Source: Haloarcula halobia
GTDB lineage: Archaea > Halobacteriota > Halobacteria > Halobacteriales > Haloarculaceae
Assembly (NCBI RefSeq): GCF_029338255.1
Contig: NZ_CP119787.1
Span: 2,681,631-2,745,630, forward strand
Direction of reading: 5' to 3'
DNA: 64,000 nucleotides
The first letter of the stretch is position 1; each line of letters starts with the position of its first letter. Positions 26,596 to 35,081 of the stretch are shown here, one piece after another. A program made the translations under genes and the position numbers. The notes beneath the pieces were generated by a model. That model searched no databases, was not told the origin of the DNA, and saw only the letters and a program-made list of their open reading frames with translations.

Positions 26596-26712
26596 AGTGA
26601 TACCCGGTAATGTGGGCCAGAACCCAGAAGCGCTTATCTCGGGAGGGACGTCCGAGTTTAAATAACGAAAGTACATATGGTATACCAGAGAGAATGTGCC
26701 GCGGGAACAAGC

Positions 26713-26729
26713 GTCCAATGATAGTAAAC
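26713..26729. promoter_or_regulatory. 17-bp IclR-type operator candidate, site 6
   Basis: GTCCAATGATAGTAAAC, the same asymmetric form as site 1. Sites 5 and 6 are 134 bp apart, sites 1 and 2 are 114 bp apart, so each pair joins one full and one half-diverged site. Confidence 0.5.
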
Positions 26730-26921
26730 AACGAGATTGAGCCCGTCGGACAGCGATATTTGACAGTGCCGGAGTCCGATACTACGCGGGAGATCGGAGA
26801 ATATCGCTCGGGCGCGTCCCGAGCAGTACATCGACGGTCGCAGTCCCGCATTCGGAGATCCGGTGGCCCCGATGTGTCGCCGAGGACAACGCTTTTACTG
26901 GTCGCTGGAGTGGCCTACTGT

Positions 26922-28109
26922 ATGGAATCGTTTGCTGGATTCGACCGACCGAGCGGCCCCGCCGGGGTCCGCAACTACGTCGCCGTGATACCGGTCTCGG
27001 TCGCGGCGTCGGCGGTCGCCGACGCTATCGCGGAGCGCGCGGGCGAACAGGTCCACTCGACGCCCCACCAGATGGGGACCGACCCGCCCGAACAGGCACG
27101 AGAACAGATAGAGCGGACGCTATCCGGCATCGGGACGAACCCGAACGTGGGTGCCGCAGTCGTCGTCGAACTGGGGACCGAGTCGACGGACGCCGACGCC
27201 GTCGCCGACGCGATCGCCGACGCCGACCGCGACGTCGAAGTACTCAGAATTCGCGAACGCGGCGGCACGTCCGCGTCCGTCGAGGCCGGCGTCGAGGCAG
27301 CCAACCGGCTCTGGGCCGACATCGCCGGCCTGGAGCGGACCGAACAGGACGCCAGCCAGCTCATCTTCGGCGTGGAGTGTGGCGGGTCTGACGCCACGAG
27401 CGGCATCGCGTCCAACCCCGCCGTCGGCAGAGCCTGTGACCGCCTCGTCGAGGACGGGGGGACGGCCTCGTTCTCCGAGACGTCCGAGTTCATCGGCGCC
27501 GAGCACATCCTCGCGGACCGCTGTGAGTCCGAGTCACTCCGGGAGCGCCTGCTCGAACGGGTGGACTTCCGCGAGTCGGCCGCCCAGCTGATGGGCGTCG
27601 ACCTCCGGGGGGCCCAGCCCAGCCCGGGCAACCAGGAGGGCGGCCTGACGACCATCGAAGAGAAGAGCCTCGGGGCAATCGTGAAAGGCGGCACCACGCC
27701 CGTCCGCGGCCTCGTCGACTACGCCGACTCACTGCCGGTCGGTGGCGGCCTCGTCTTGATGGACACGCCCGGCTACGACATCGAGAGCGTCGTGGGCAAG
27801 GTCGCCGGCGGCGCGCAAGTCGTCGCGTTCACGACCGGACGGGGGTCGACCACCGGCAACCCCATCGCCCCGGTGATCAAGGTGACGGGCAACCCCAAGA
27901 CCGCCGAGCGACTCGCGTCGAACATGGACATCGACGTGAGCACAATCCTCGAGGGTGAGTCCATCGAGTCGGCCGGCGACAGGGTCTACGACCTCCTGCT
28001 GGAGGTCGCGAGCGGCAAGCGGACCGCCGCCGAACTCCGACGCCTGGAGGAGTTCGCCATCAACGAACTGCAGCCAAACGAGCTGGCCCAGCTGAGGGAG
28101 AGCGCATGA
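26922..28109 (+). CDS. UxaA-family sugar-acid dehydratase large subunit 1
   Basis: 395 residues of the D-galactarate dehydratase/altronate hydrolase C-terminal domain. It opens GPAGVRNYVAVIPVS, contains VECGGSDATSGIASNPAVG, and ends with MDTPGYDIESVVGKVAGG and IAPVIKVTGN, all family hallmarks. The iron-binding cysteine of VECGGSD is present. The N-terminal SAF domain that completes the enzyme is encoded by the next gene, so this is a split UxaA. The start MESFAGFDRP was chosen over upstream in-frame ATGs because family homology begins here and a TATA-like box lies about 24 bp ahead. Confidence 0.8.
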   Translation: MESFAGFDRPSGPAGVRNYVAVIPVSVAASAVADAIAERAGEQVHSTPHQMGTDPPEQAREQIERTLSGIGTNPNVGAAVVVELGTESTDADAVADAIADADRDVEVLRIRERGGTSASVEAGVEAANRLWADIAGLERTEQDASQLIFGVECGGSDATSGIASNPAVGRACDRLVEDGGTASFSETSEFIGAEHILADRCESESLRERLLERVDFRESAAQLMGVDLRGAQPSPGNQEGGLTTIEEKSLGAIVKGGTTPVRGLVDYADSLPVGGGLVLMDTPGYDIESVVGKVAGGAQVVAFTTGRGSTTGNPIAPVIKVTGNPKTAERLASNMDIDVSTILEGESIESAGDRVYDLLLEVASGKRTAAELRRLEEFAINELQPNELAQLRESA

Positions 28110-28420
28110 AGGGAGAAGTACTCGGCGGCGTCGGCCTCCAGATGAGCCGGCACGACAACGTGGTCACCGCTATCGACGACGTCGAGGCGGGTGCGGTGAT
28201 CCCGTACGACGGCGGGGAGGTCGGCGTCGAGGAGGCGGTCCCCTTCGGCCACAAGATAGCGCTGGTCGAACTGGCACCGGGTGACGAGGTCCACAAGTAC
28301 GGCGAGGTCATCGGCCGGGCGACCGAACGCATCGAACCCGGCCAGTGGGTCCACACGCACAACTGCAGGAGTACGCGCGGCCGCGGCGACATCGCCGACG
28401 GCGAGGAGGAGGTAGCCTGA
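28106..28420 (+). CDS. UxaA-family SAF-domain small subunit
   Basis: 104 residues, a SAF domain as at the N-terminus of altronate and galactarate dehydratases: HDNVVTAIDDVEAGAVIP, GHKIALVELAPGD and the closing GQWVHTHNC with its histidine-asparagine pair. The ATG overlaps the stop of the previous gene (ATGA at 28106-28109) and its own TGA overlaps the next ATG, so the three genes are tightly coupled. Confidence 0.85.
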   Translation: MKGEVLGGVGLQMSRHDNVVTAIDDVEAGAVIPYDGGEVGVEEAVPFGHKIALVELAPGDEVHKYGEVIGRATERIEPGQWVHTHNCRSTRGRGDIADGEEEVA

Positions 28421-29556
28421 TGGCGCCCGTCTCCGACCAGCGGCCAGTCGACCCGTCCGCGCTGACCTTCGAGGGATACCGCCGCGGCGACGGGAGCCTC
28501 GGGGTCCGCAACAACGTCTTAGTGATGCCCTCGGTCATCTGCTCGCACATCGTCGCCGACCGCATCGCCGACGCGACGGACCGGGCGGTCAGCGTCCCCC
28601 ACGACCACGGGTGTGGACAGATCGGCGCCGACCACGAACAGACCGAACGCACGATGGTCAGCCTCTCGCAGAACCCCAACATCGCGGGGACCACCGTCGT
28701 CGGCCTGGGCTGTGAGCACCTCCAGAGTGACGACCTCGCGGCCACCATCGCAGAGCGGGACCGACCGGTCCGCGAGACGGCGATTCAGGCCGCCGGCGGG
28801 TCCGACGCCTGTATCGAGGAGGGCACCGAGGCGACGCGGGAGCTCGCCAGGACCGCCGAGTCCTCGACCAGCGCGGAGGCGACGCTGTCGGACCTGACCG
28901 TCGGCGTCGTCAGTTCCGACGTCGAGGCCTCGACCCGCGAGGTCGCCGACCCCCTCGTCGGCGAGGTCGTCGCGTCGCTGCTCGAGGCGGGCGGGCGAGT
29001 CGTCGTCGCGGGCACGGAACGGTTGGCGGCTCACGTCGACACCGTCGCCGAGCGTGCCGCGAACGATGCGGCCGCCGAATCGCTCCGGGCGGTCGCCGAA
29101 CGCGGCGCCGGTCAGCCCGGCAACGTCAGGAACATCGCCCACCGGTCCGGCGAACAGTCCCTCGAGTCGCTCACCGGCGCCTGGGGCGGGGCCCCCGTCG
29201 AGGACGTCCTGGAGTACGGCGAGCAGGCGACGGCCGACGGCGGCCTGTCCCTCGTCGACGCCCCCTCGCGGTTCGAGGAGGCCACGACGGCGCTGGCGGC
29301 CGCCGGCGCGTCCATCGTCATCCACGTCACCGCCGACGGGATTCCGACGGGCCACCCGGTCGTTCCCGTCCTCAAGGTGACCGGCGACGAGGCGACGGCC
29401 ACGGCCCTGGCGACCGACATCGACGTCGACGCACGGACCGCCGACGCAACCGACGTCCTCCGGCAACTCGCCGCGGTCGCCGACGGGGAACAGACCGCGA
29501 CCGAGCGCCACGGGCTCACGAAGTTCGCCATCAGCCGCATCGGCCCCTCGCTGTAG
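28420..29556 (+). CDS. UxaA-family sugar-acid dehydratase large subunit 2
   Basis: 378 residues, a second UxaA C-terminal domain: FEGYRRGDGSLGVRNNVLVMPSV, SVPHDHGCGQIGADHEQT and a closing GIPTGHPVVPVLKVTGD. It keeps the HGCGQ motif that subunit 1 lacks. The expected central cysteine motif reads AAGGSDACIEEG, so the ECGGSD cysteine is replaced. The two large subunits thus hold complementary parts of the family's metal-site residues and may form one mixed active site with the SAF protein. Confidence 0.7.
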   Translation: MAPVSDQRPVDPSALTFEGYRRGDGSLGVRNNVLVMPSVICSHIVADRIADATDRAVSVPHDHGCGQIGADHEQTERTMVSLSQNPNIAGTTVVGLGCEHLQSDDLAATIAERDRPVRETAIQAAGGSDACIEEGTEATRELARTAESSTSAEATLSDLTVGVVSSDVEASTREVADPLVGEVVASLLEAGGRVVVAGTERLAAHVDTVAERAANDAAAESLRAVAERGAGQPGNVRNIAHRSGEQSLESLTGAWGGAPVEDVLEYGEQATADGGLSLVDAPSRFEEATTALAAAGASIVIHVTADGIPTGHPVVPVLKVTGDEATATALATDIDVDARTADATDVLRQLAAVADGEQTATERHGLTKFAISRIGPSL

Positions 29557-29962
29557 GGCCGTACCGCGGCCGTCGACTGGGTACCGGCGTGTAGCGACAG
29601 TCGGTTTGCGTTACGGGAGAGTATAGACAGGAGATGCAAAGTATTTAGAGATGTTTCATATACGCCCCCATACTTACATTTCGATGCTTAGTTACAGACT
29701 GTCTCAAATCAGATATTGCTATTTAACTTCCGCTCACGTGCATATACATGTGTATTCGACGACCCGCGGGCTTCCGTGGTCGGGGACACGCTGGATCGTC
29801 CCGGCGGACCGGGAATGCGCGTGGCAGGGGCTGCGACGAATCGGGGGACACGTGCGTCGGCTTCCGCCACCCGTGAATCACCCGGAGAGAGGGGACCGTC
29901 GGCCCGGTGCGTCGCGTTCAAGCCCCCAAAACGATTTATTCCGGCGGTGAGGACGGAAACGT
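29557..29962. other. AT-richer intergenic region
   Basis: Noticeably lower GC between about 29600 and 29760 than the surroundings. No coding frame, RNA or clear repeat is supported. The right end holds the UspA promoter (GATTTATTC near 29933, about 22 bp before the ATG at 29963). Confidence 0.4.
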
Positions 29963-30415
29963 ATGTCCCTCGAGAAAGTCGTCGTGTCGGTAGAGAAGGC
30001 GGATCGAGAGCACCTGGAGACGCTCGTCGCGGAGGCCATCGACGTCGTCGAGTCGAGCGAGGCGACGGTGTACCTGCAGTACCTGTTCGAGGAAGAGGAG
30101 TTCGAGCGGATGGTCGACCAGATCGACCCGGACGCGGGCAGCGCCGTCGCCGCCGACGACGTGGCGGCGCGCCAGGAGAGCGTGAAGGCGCCCGCGGACA
30201 TGCTCGACGCACACGGCGTCGACTACGAGATAAGCGGGGTGGCCGGCGGCCGGCCGGCCGAACAGATCATCCGCCGCGTCGAGGAACTGGACGCGGACCT
30301 GCTCGTGGTCGGCGGCAGCGAGCGCTCGCCCGCCGGCAAGGCGATGTTCGGGGATTACGCACAGCAGGTGCTCCTGAACGCGCCGTGTCCGGTCCTGTAT
30401 ATCAAACGCGAGTGA
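29963..30415 (+). CDS. Universal stress protein (UspA) family
   Basis: 150 residues, one UspA domain. The nucleotide-binding motif is VVGGSERSPAGKAMFGDYA ending in LLNAPCPVLYIKRE, matching G-x2-G-x9-G-S/T of ATP-binding members closely enough to expect binding. It precedes the convergent CopA gene by 21 bp but has no evident link to copper. Confidence 0.8.
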   Translation: MSLEKVVVSVEKADREHLETLVAEAIDVVESSEATVYLQYLFEEEEFERMVDQIDPDAGSAVAADDVAARQESVKAPADMLDAHGVDYEISGVAGGRPAEQIIRRVEELDADLLVVGGSERSPAGKAMFGDYAQQVLLNAPCPVLYIKRE

Positions 30416-30436
30416 GCGACTGAACGGGTCGCGTCC

Positions 30437-33082
30437 TCAGCGGAGGCGCCCGAACAGTTCGTAGTCGTGGTCCGGTTCGTAGCGCCGGAACAGCAGGCTG
30501 TTCGCGAGCACCGAGACCGACGAGAAGGCCATCGCACCGGCGGCCAGCACCGGCTGGAGCAGGCCGAGCGAAGCCAGCGGTATCATCGCGGTGTTGTACC
30601 CCAGCGCCCAGAAGAGGTTCTGCTTGATCTTCGCGAGCGTCCCCTCGCTGATACGGATGGCCTTCACCACGTCGAGCGGGTCGTCGCGCATCAGCGTCAC
30701 GTCGGCGGCCTCGATGGCGACGTCGGTGCCGGAGCCGATGGCAGTCCCGACGTAGGCCACCGCCAGCGCGGGCGCGTCGTTGACGCCGTCGCCGACCATC
30801 ATGGCCTTGCGGCCACCGTGGGACCGTCGGTCCCACGAGGATCGCGGTCCGGCGGATCGCTCACCCTCGTCCTGGATGGCCTCGACGGCGTCGGACTTGT
30901 CCTCGGGCAGGACCTCCGCGCGGACCATCTCGGGGTCGATACCGACCTGTTCGGCGACGGCGCGGGCGGTACGCTCGTTGTCGCCGGTGATCATCATCAC
31001 GTCGGTACCGCGTTCCTGGAGTGCCGCGACGGCGTCGACGGCGCTGTCTTTGACCGTGTCGGCGTTGGCGACGACGCCGACCAGCGCGCCCTCGTGGGCG
31101 ACCAGCATCGCCGTCTTGCCCTCGCTCTCCAGGCGTTCCATCGTCTCGGCGGCCGGGTCCGGGTCGACGCCGCTGTCCCGGAGCAGTTTTCGGTTCCCCA
31201 CGAGCACCTCGCCGCCATCGACGGTGGCACGCACCCCGTGACCGGGGACGTTCTCGAAGGCCTCGGCATCGGCGAGCGACAGGCCACGCTCGCGAGCGCC
31301 GTCGACGATGGCCCGGGCGAGGGGGTGTTCGCTCCCGCGCTCGGCGCTGGCGGCCAGGCGGAGGACCGCGTCCCCGTCGAGATCGCTGCGGGTGGTCACC
31401 TGGCCCCCGTCGGCGACCGACTCGCCGCCGTCCGGGACCGCGGCGTCGGCGTCGAACGCGACCACGTCGGTGAGACGCATCTCGCCTTCGGTCAGCGTCC
31501 CCGTCTTGTCGAAGACGACGGTATCGACGTCCCTGGCGCGTTCGAGGATGTCACCGCCCTTGAACAGGACGCCGTTCTGTGCGCCGATGGTCGTCCCGAC
31601 CATCGTCGCCGCGGGCGTCGCCAGGCCCAGCGCGCAGGGACAGGCGATGAGCACCGCGGACGCGAAGACGACGACCGCGAACTCGAACGCCGAGAGCGTG
31701 GCCGGGCCGCCCCCGACCAGCCCCCACAGCGGGAGCGCCCCGACGAACCCGGCCAGCGACGCCGGGAAGAGATACCAGATCGCACCCCAGAACAGCGCGT
31801 TGACGATGACCGCGGGGACGAAGTACGCCGAGATACGGTCGGCGAGGTTCTGGATGTCGGGCTGGCGCGACTGGGCCTCCTTGACCGTCTGGACGATCTG
31901 CTGGAGCGCGGTGTCGGCCCCGACCTTCGTCGCCTCGACGACGAGCACGCCGTTCTCGTTGATGGTCGATCCGACCACCTCGTCGCCCTCGCCTTTCTCG
32001 ACGGGCACCGACTCGCCGGTGACCATCGACTCGTCGACGGCGCTCTGTCCGTCGACCACGACGCCGTCGGTGGGGATCTGCTCCCCGGGCCGGACCTTCA
32101 TCCGGTCGCCCACCTCGACGTCCTCGATGGCGACCTCGCGCTCGGTGCCGTCCTCGTCGACCAGCGTGGCGGTGTCGGCCTCCATCTCCAGGAGTTTCCG
32201 GAGCGCCTCGCTGGCCTGGCCCTTCGAGCGGGCCTCGAGGTAGTTGCCCAGCGTGATGAACACCAGGATGAGCGCGGCCGTATCGAAGTACAGGCCCTCG
32301 CTCGCCAGCAGGCCCAGCAGGACGACGACGGAGTACAGGTACGCCGTCGACGACCCGAGTGCGATGAGGACGTCCATGTTCGCCGTGCGGTTCCTGACCA
32401 CCGCCTTGTAGGAGTTCCTGTAGAAGGGGTACCCCAGCACGACCTGGACGGGGGTCGCCAGCAGGAACTCGACCCAGCCAAAGTCGACGCCGAACACCGT
32501 CGCCGGGAGGAGGTCCCCGCCCAGGACCAGGCGCTCGACGAGGAAAAACAGGAGCGGCGCCGCGAGAGCAGCACCGAACAGGGTGAGCCGGCGCTGCCGT
32601 CGGATCTCCTCGGTCCGGGCGGCCTCACGTCGCTCGTCGTCCGAGTCGCCCGAGTCGTCGTCCTCCCGGATCGGCGTGTAGCCCGCGCCCTCGATGGCCT
32701 CGTAGAGGTCTGCTACCCTCGCCTCGGCGGGGTTGTAGGTCACCTGCGCCTCGTCGGTGGCGAAGTTGGCCGTCGCCTCCACGACGCCGGGCGTCCTCCC
32801 GAGCGCACGCTCGATCGACTCCGAACAATTCGCACACGACATGTCGCTGATGCCGATAGTGACCGACTCCGTCCGCGGCGCGTAGCCCGCGTCTTCGATG
32901 GCGTCGAACACCTCGCGGAGGGAGACGCGCTCCGGGTCGTACTCGACTGTCCCTTCGTCGGTGGCGAAGTTGACCGACGCCGACGAGACGCCGTCGAGCG
33001 ACTCCAGGGCCTCGGCGACGGTCCCCGAGCAGTTCGCACAGCTCATCCCCCCGATCTCGACCTGGCTGCGGCGATGACTCAT
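30437..33082 (-). CDS. copA: Copper-exporting P1B-type ATPase
   Basis: 881 residues. Two heavy-metal-associated domains (GMSCANCS near 12 and DMSCANCS near 79) precede eight membrane helices with the CPC translocation motif (ACPCALG near 480). Phosphorylation loop DKTGTLT is near 525 and GDGVNDAP near 764, so all catalytic elements are present. About 18 extra residues ([18 protein letters not shown]) interrupt the usually conserved segment just before [12 protein letters not shown] and are encoded by an inserted palindromic DNA element. It sits 105 bp downstream of the Lrp-TRASH regulator on the same strand, the standard haloarchaeal copper arrangement. Confidence 0.9.
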   Translation of the reverse strand: MSHRRSQVEIGGMSCANCSGTVAEALESLDGVSSASVNFATDEGTVEYDPERVSLREVFDAIEDAGYAPRTESVTIGISDMSCANCSESIERALGRTPGVVEATANFATDEAQVTYNPAEARVADLYEAIEGAGYTPIREDDDSGDSDDERREAARTEEIRRQRRLTLFGAALAAPLLFFLVERLVLGGDLLPATVFGVDFGWVEFLLATPVQVVLGYPFYRNSYKAVVRNRTANMDVLIALGSSTAYLYSVVVLLGLLASEGLYFDTAALILVFITLGNYLEARSKGQASEALRKLLEMEADTATLVDEDGTEREVAIEDVEVGDRMKVRPGEQIPTDGVVVDGQSAVDESMVTGESVPVEKGEGDEVVGSTINENGVLVVEATKVGADTALQQIVQTVKEAQSRQPDIQNLADRISAYFVPAVIVNALFWGAIWYLFPASLAGFVGALPLWGLVGGGPATLSAFEFAVVVFASAVLIACPCALGLATPAATMVGTTIGAQNGVLFKGGDILERARDVDTVVFDKTGTLTEGEMRLTDVVAFDADAAVPDGGESVADGGQVTTRSDLDGDAVLRLAASAERGSEHPLARAIVDGARERGLSLADAEAFENVPGHGVRATVDGGEVLVGNRKLLRDSGVDPDPAAETMERLESEGKTAMLVAHEGALVGVVANADTVKDSAVDAVAALQERGTDVMMITGDNERTARAVAEQVGIDPEMVRAEVLPEDKSDAVEAIQDEGERSAGPRSSWDRRSHGGRKAMMVGDGVNDAPALAVAYVGTAIGSGTDVAIEAADVTLMRDDPLDVVKAIRISEGTLAKIKQNLFWALGYNTAMIPLASLGLLQPVLAAGAMAFSSVSVLANSLLFRRYEPDHDYELFGRLR
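30818..30836. repeat. 19-bp palindrome inserted in copA
   Basis: GTGGGACCG and CGGTCCCAC form perfect 9-bp arms around one base. The palindrome plus about 35 bp (roughly 30800-30865) adds about 18 codons in frame at a spot where CopA relatives have none. Confidence 0.7.
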
Positions 33083-33187
33083 TGGCTGGGGATACGCCCT
33101 CCAGGTTCAACCCCGTTTCCCTTTCGATACCCAGGTGAGAGTGGGACTGTAGTTTCGGATCCAAAGCGTCGCCCGTCGCCTCCCGCG

Positions 33188-33778
33188 TCACTCGACGCCC
33201 TGCTTGAGACGTTCGTACTGTTCCTCGAAGCGACTCTCACAGGACGGACAGCAAAACTGGTACAGGTCGCCGTCGAGTCGGCGGGCCGACCCCTCGCTGT
33301 CGACGGTGTTGCCACACTGGGCGCAGGTGAGCGCGAACTCCGTCCCGCCCAGGTCCGGCGACCAGTGGGCCCCGGCCAGCAGCGTCACCTCGACGTCCGC
33401 CACCGCGTCGTCGGCGACGGTGTCCGAGAGCCAGCTGGCGATGTCGTTGTCCGGCACTCGCGCGAACACCACGAGGTCGGCCGCCGCAGTGGTGAAGACG
33501 TGTTCGACGGCCCCGACCCCAAGGAGCGTCTCTCGCACCGGCGCAACCTTGGACGCGACGTCGAGCGTGACGAGGACGGGAATCCCGCTTCGCAGCTGTG
33601 ACCGGTCGACGTCGAGTGTGAACCGCTGGATGACGCCGACGTCCTCGAGACGGTCGACCCGGTCCGAGACGGCGGGCGCCGAGAGGCCCACCACCTCGGC
33701 GATGTCGCTGAAGGGTCGACGCGCGTTCGAGAGCAGCAGCTGCAGGATCTCCAGGTCGGTCTCGTCCAGTTCGCGCAT
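33188..33778 (-). CDS. Lrp/AsnC regulator with TRASH domain (copper sensor)
   Basis: 196 residues. An N-terminal AsnC-type helix-turn-helix (about 5-50, DLEILQLLLSNARRPFSDIA) and a ligand domain are followed by a C-terminal TRASH metal-binding domain (CAQCGNT to FCCPSCE, about 150-185). This fusion is the haloarchaeal copper-responsive regulator type studied in Halobacterium (VNG1179C). It lies directly upstream of copA and probably induces it when Cu(I) binds the TRASH cysteines. Confidence 0.85.
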   Translation of the reverse strand: MRELDETDLEILQLLLSNARRPFSDIAEVVGLSAPAVSDRVDRLEDVGVIQRFTLDVDRSQLRSGIPVLVTLDVASKVAPVRETLLGVGAVEHVFTTAAADLVVFARVPDNDIASWLSDTVADDAVADVEVTLLAGAHWSPDLGGTEFALTCAQCGNTVDSEGSARRLDGDLYQFCCPSCESRFEEQYERLKQGVE

Positions 33779-34453
33779 GCCACCAGTTCGACGCCGCGGC
33801 GCAAAAGCGTCACGGCGAGTTGGCGTTCGATTCGAAATTTCCCCTGGCAGATAAGTTTGTATTCGAAGGTGAGTTCATCGGTGACGGCGGTCAGCCTCGC
33901 CTCGAGGTCCCGTATCGACGCGTCGATGTCCCCGACGAGCTCGGGCTGGCAGCGGTCGGCCTCGGCGGTGGCCTCGATCTCGGTCACGAGTTGCTGGGCC
34001 GATTCGCCTCTGGCCCAGGTGAATCCGTACCTCGTGGCATGATTCTAGTACCGTTCTGGCATCACAGACGACGAGGGCGGGACGCTATCGAGCATCCCCC
34101 CGTCCCGACTCACCGGCGTCGAGACAGAATTTATCGTATTTATTATAATTGTCGTGTACGTGTGTGACATCTGGCCCGTATTCACACGACGGAACGACGC
34201 TCTCCCGCACCGATGATCGCTGTATCACACCGAGACACCGGAATCGACGCGATTGTCCGACGTTCCGGACGCTGCTGGCACCGCCGGGTGCGCCCCGGTG
34301 TCGACGACGTGACATCCGCAGTTCCTGCGGGGGATGGGACGAGCTCGTGGACGCGAACGTACCCTGGAGGTACACGTGTGAACCACAGATTCACTCGTGT
34401 GCACGACCCTCGCCACAACAACTCTTATTTCTCCCCTCTGTCATACCTGCACC
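33779..34453. other. Long intergenic region between the copper regulator and the wHTH gene
   Basis: On the minus strand, about 33790-34020 reads as a helical, charged frame (for example RDLEARLTAVTDELTFEYKL) with no ATG, a stop immediately before it and no stop before it runs into the regulator gene; it may be a gene remnant. Around 34134-34150 is an A/T-rich TATA-like element without a convincing downstream gene. Confidence 0.35.
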
Positions 34454-35005
34454 ATGGCACACGGGCGCGAGGACAGCGACCGCGCAGCCCCGGACCGCGT
34501 CCCGCTGGATGCGATCGTCGACGTGTTCCGGGCGCGCGACGACGTCGCGCGCCCGTTGACCGCGAGCGACATCATGGACGAGGTCGGGTGTTCCCGCCGG
34601 ACGGCCCACAACAAGCTCAACGAACTCGTCGAGGAAGACGTCCTCAAGACGCGCAAGGTCGGCTCCCGGAGCCGCGTCTGGTGGGAACCGATACACGAAC
34701 GCCCCGACGAGCGCCCGACCGAGGCGTCTCCGACCCCCGAACAGCTCGTCGAGGAGGTCGACCTGCCCGGGACGGGCACGACCCTCAAGGCCCGCCAGGA
34801 GGCGTTGCTTGCGGCCTACGAGTACCTCCGGGAACACCCCGAAGCCAAGAAGTCGGACTTCCTGCAGGACGTCTTCCCGGAGAACCCCGCGGAGTACGAG
34901 ACCGCGGAGGGCTGGTGGAACGCCATCCAGCCCGCGCTCGCGGAGCTCCCCGGCGTCAACCCCCCCGAGGAACGGGGCCACATCTGGCACTTCCTCGGTG
35001 GGTAA
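34454..35005 (+). CDS. Winged-helix DNA-binding protein
   Basis: 183 residues. A helix-turn-helix of MarR/ArsR-like type lies at about 15-75 (RPLTASDIMDEVGCSRRTAHNKLNEL, with the wing TRKVGSRSRVWW). The C-terminal part (GTTLKARQEALLAAYEYLRE to WWNAIQPALAEL) is a haloarchaeal domain of unknown role. The ATG follows a CTTATTT box near 34423-34430. It precedes the Nramp-like transporter by 76 bp and may regulate it. Confidence 0.65.
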   Translation: MAHGREDSDRAAPDRVPLDAIVDVFRARDDVARPLTASDIMDEVGCSRRTAHNKLNELVEEDVLKTRKVGSRSRVWWEPIHERPDERPTEASPTPEQLVEEVDLPGTGTTLKARQEALLAAYEYLREHPEAKKSDFLQDVFPENPAEYETAEGWWNAIQPALAELPGVNPPEERGHIWHFLGG

Positions 35006-35081
35006 ACACTTTTGCCAGGGTAGTTCAACGTTCTGCACACGTACGGGCGACCGGTCGCATACGAATCGAGAGTCTGCCGCT

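Larger units (their letters stand above)
26519..26921. other. Long regulatory region upstream of the UxaA operon
   Basis: Two copies of the 17-bp motif (26579 and 26713), a TATA-like stretch between them (TTTAAATAAC near 26657) and another box (GCTTTTAC near 26891) about 24 bp before the UxaA ATG. A frame continuous with UxaA runs through part of it but has no homologous character. Confidence 0.55.

Noticed and set aside
26694-26921. N-terminal extension of UxaA large subunit 1 from an ATG at 26694
   Set aside because: The added 76 residues have no family match, contain a regulatory motif and lack acidic haloarchaeal composition.
30467-33601. Long open antisense frame across copA
   Set aside because: A by-product of high GC and codon bias opposite a strongly conserved ATPase gene; arginine- and histidine-rich translation without any domain. 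The same holds for the long antisense frames at about 2466-3788 and 38213-40948.
33790-34020. Helical minus-strand frame as a real gene
   Set aside because: No ATG, a stop just upstream and no own stop before running through the regulator gene in another frame; at best a remnant.
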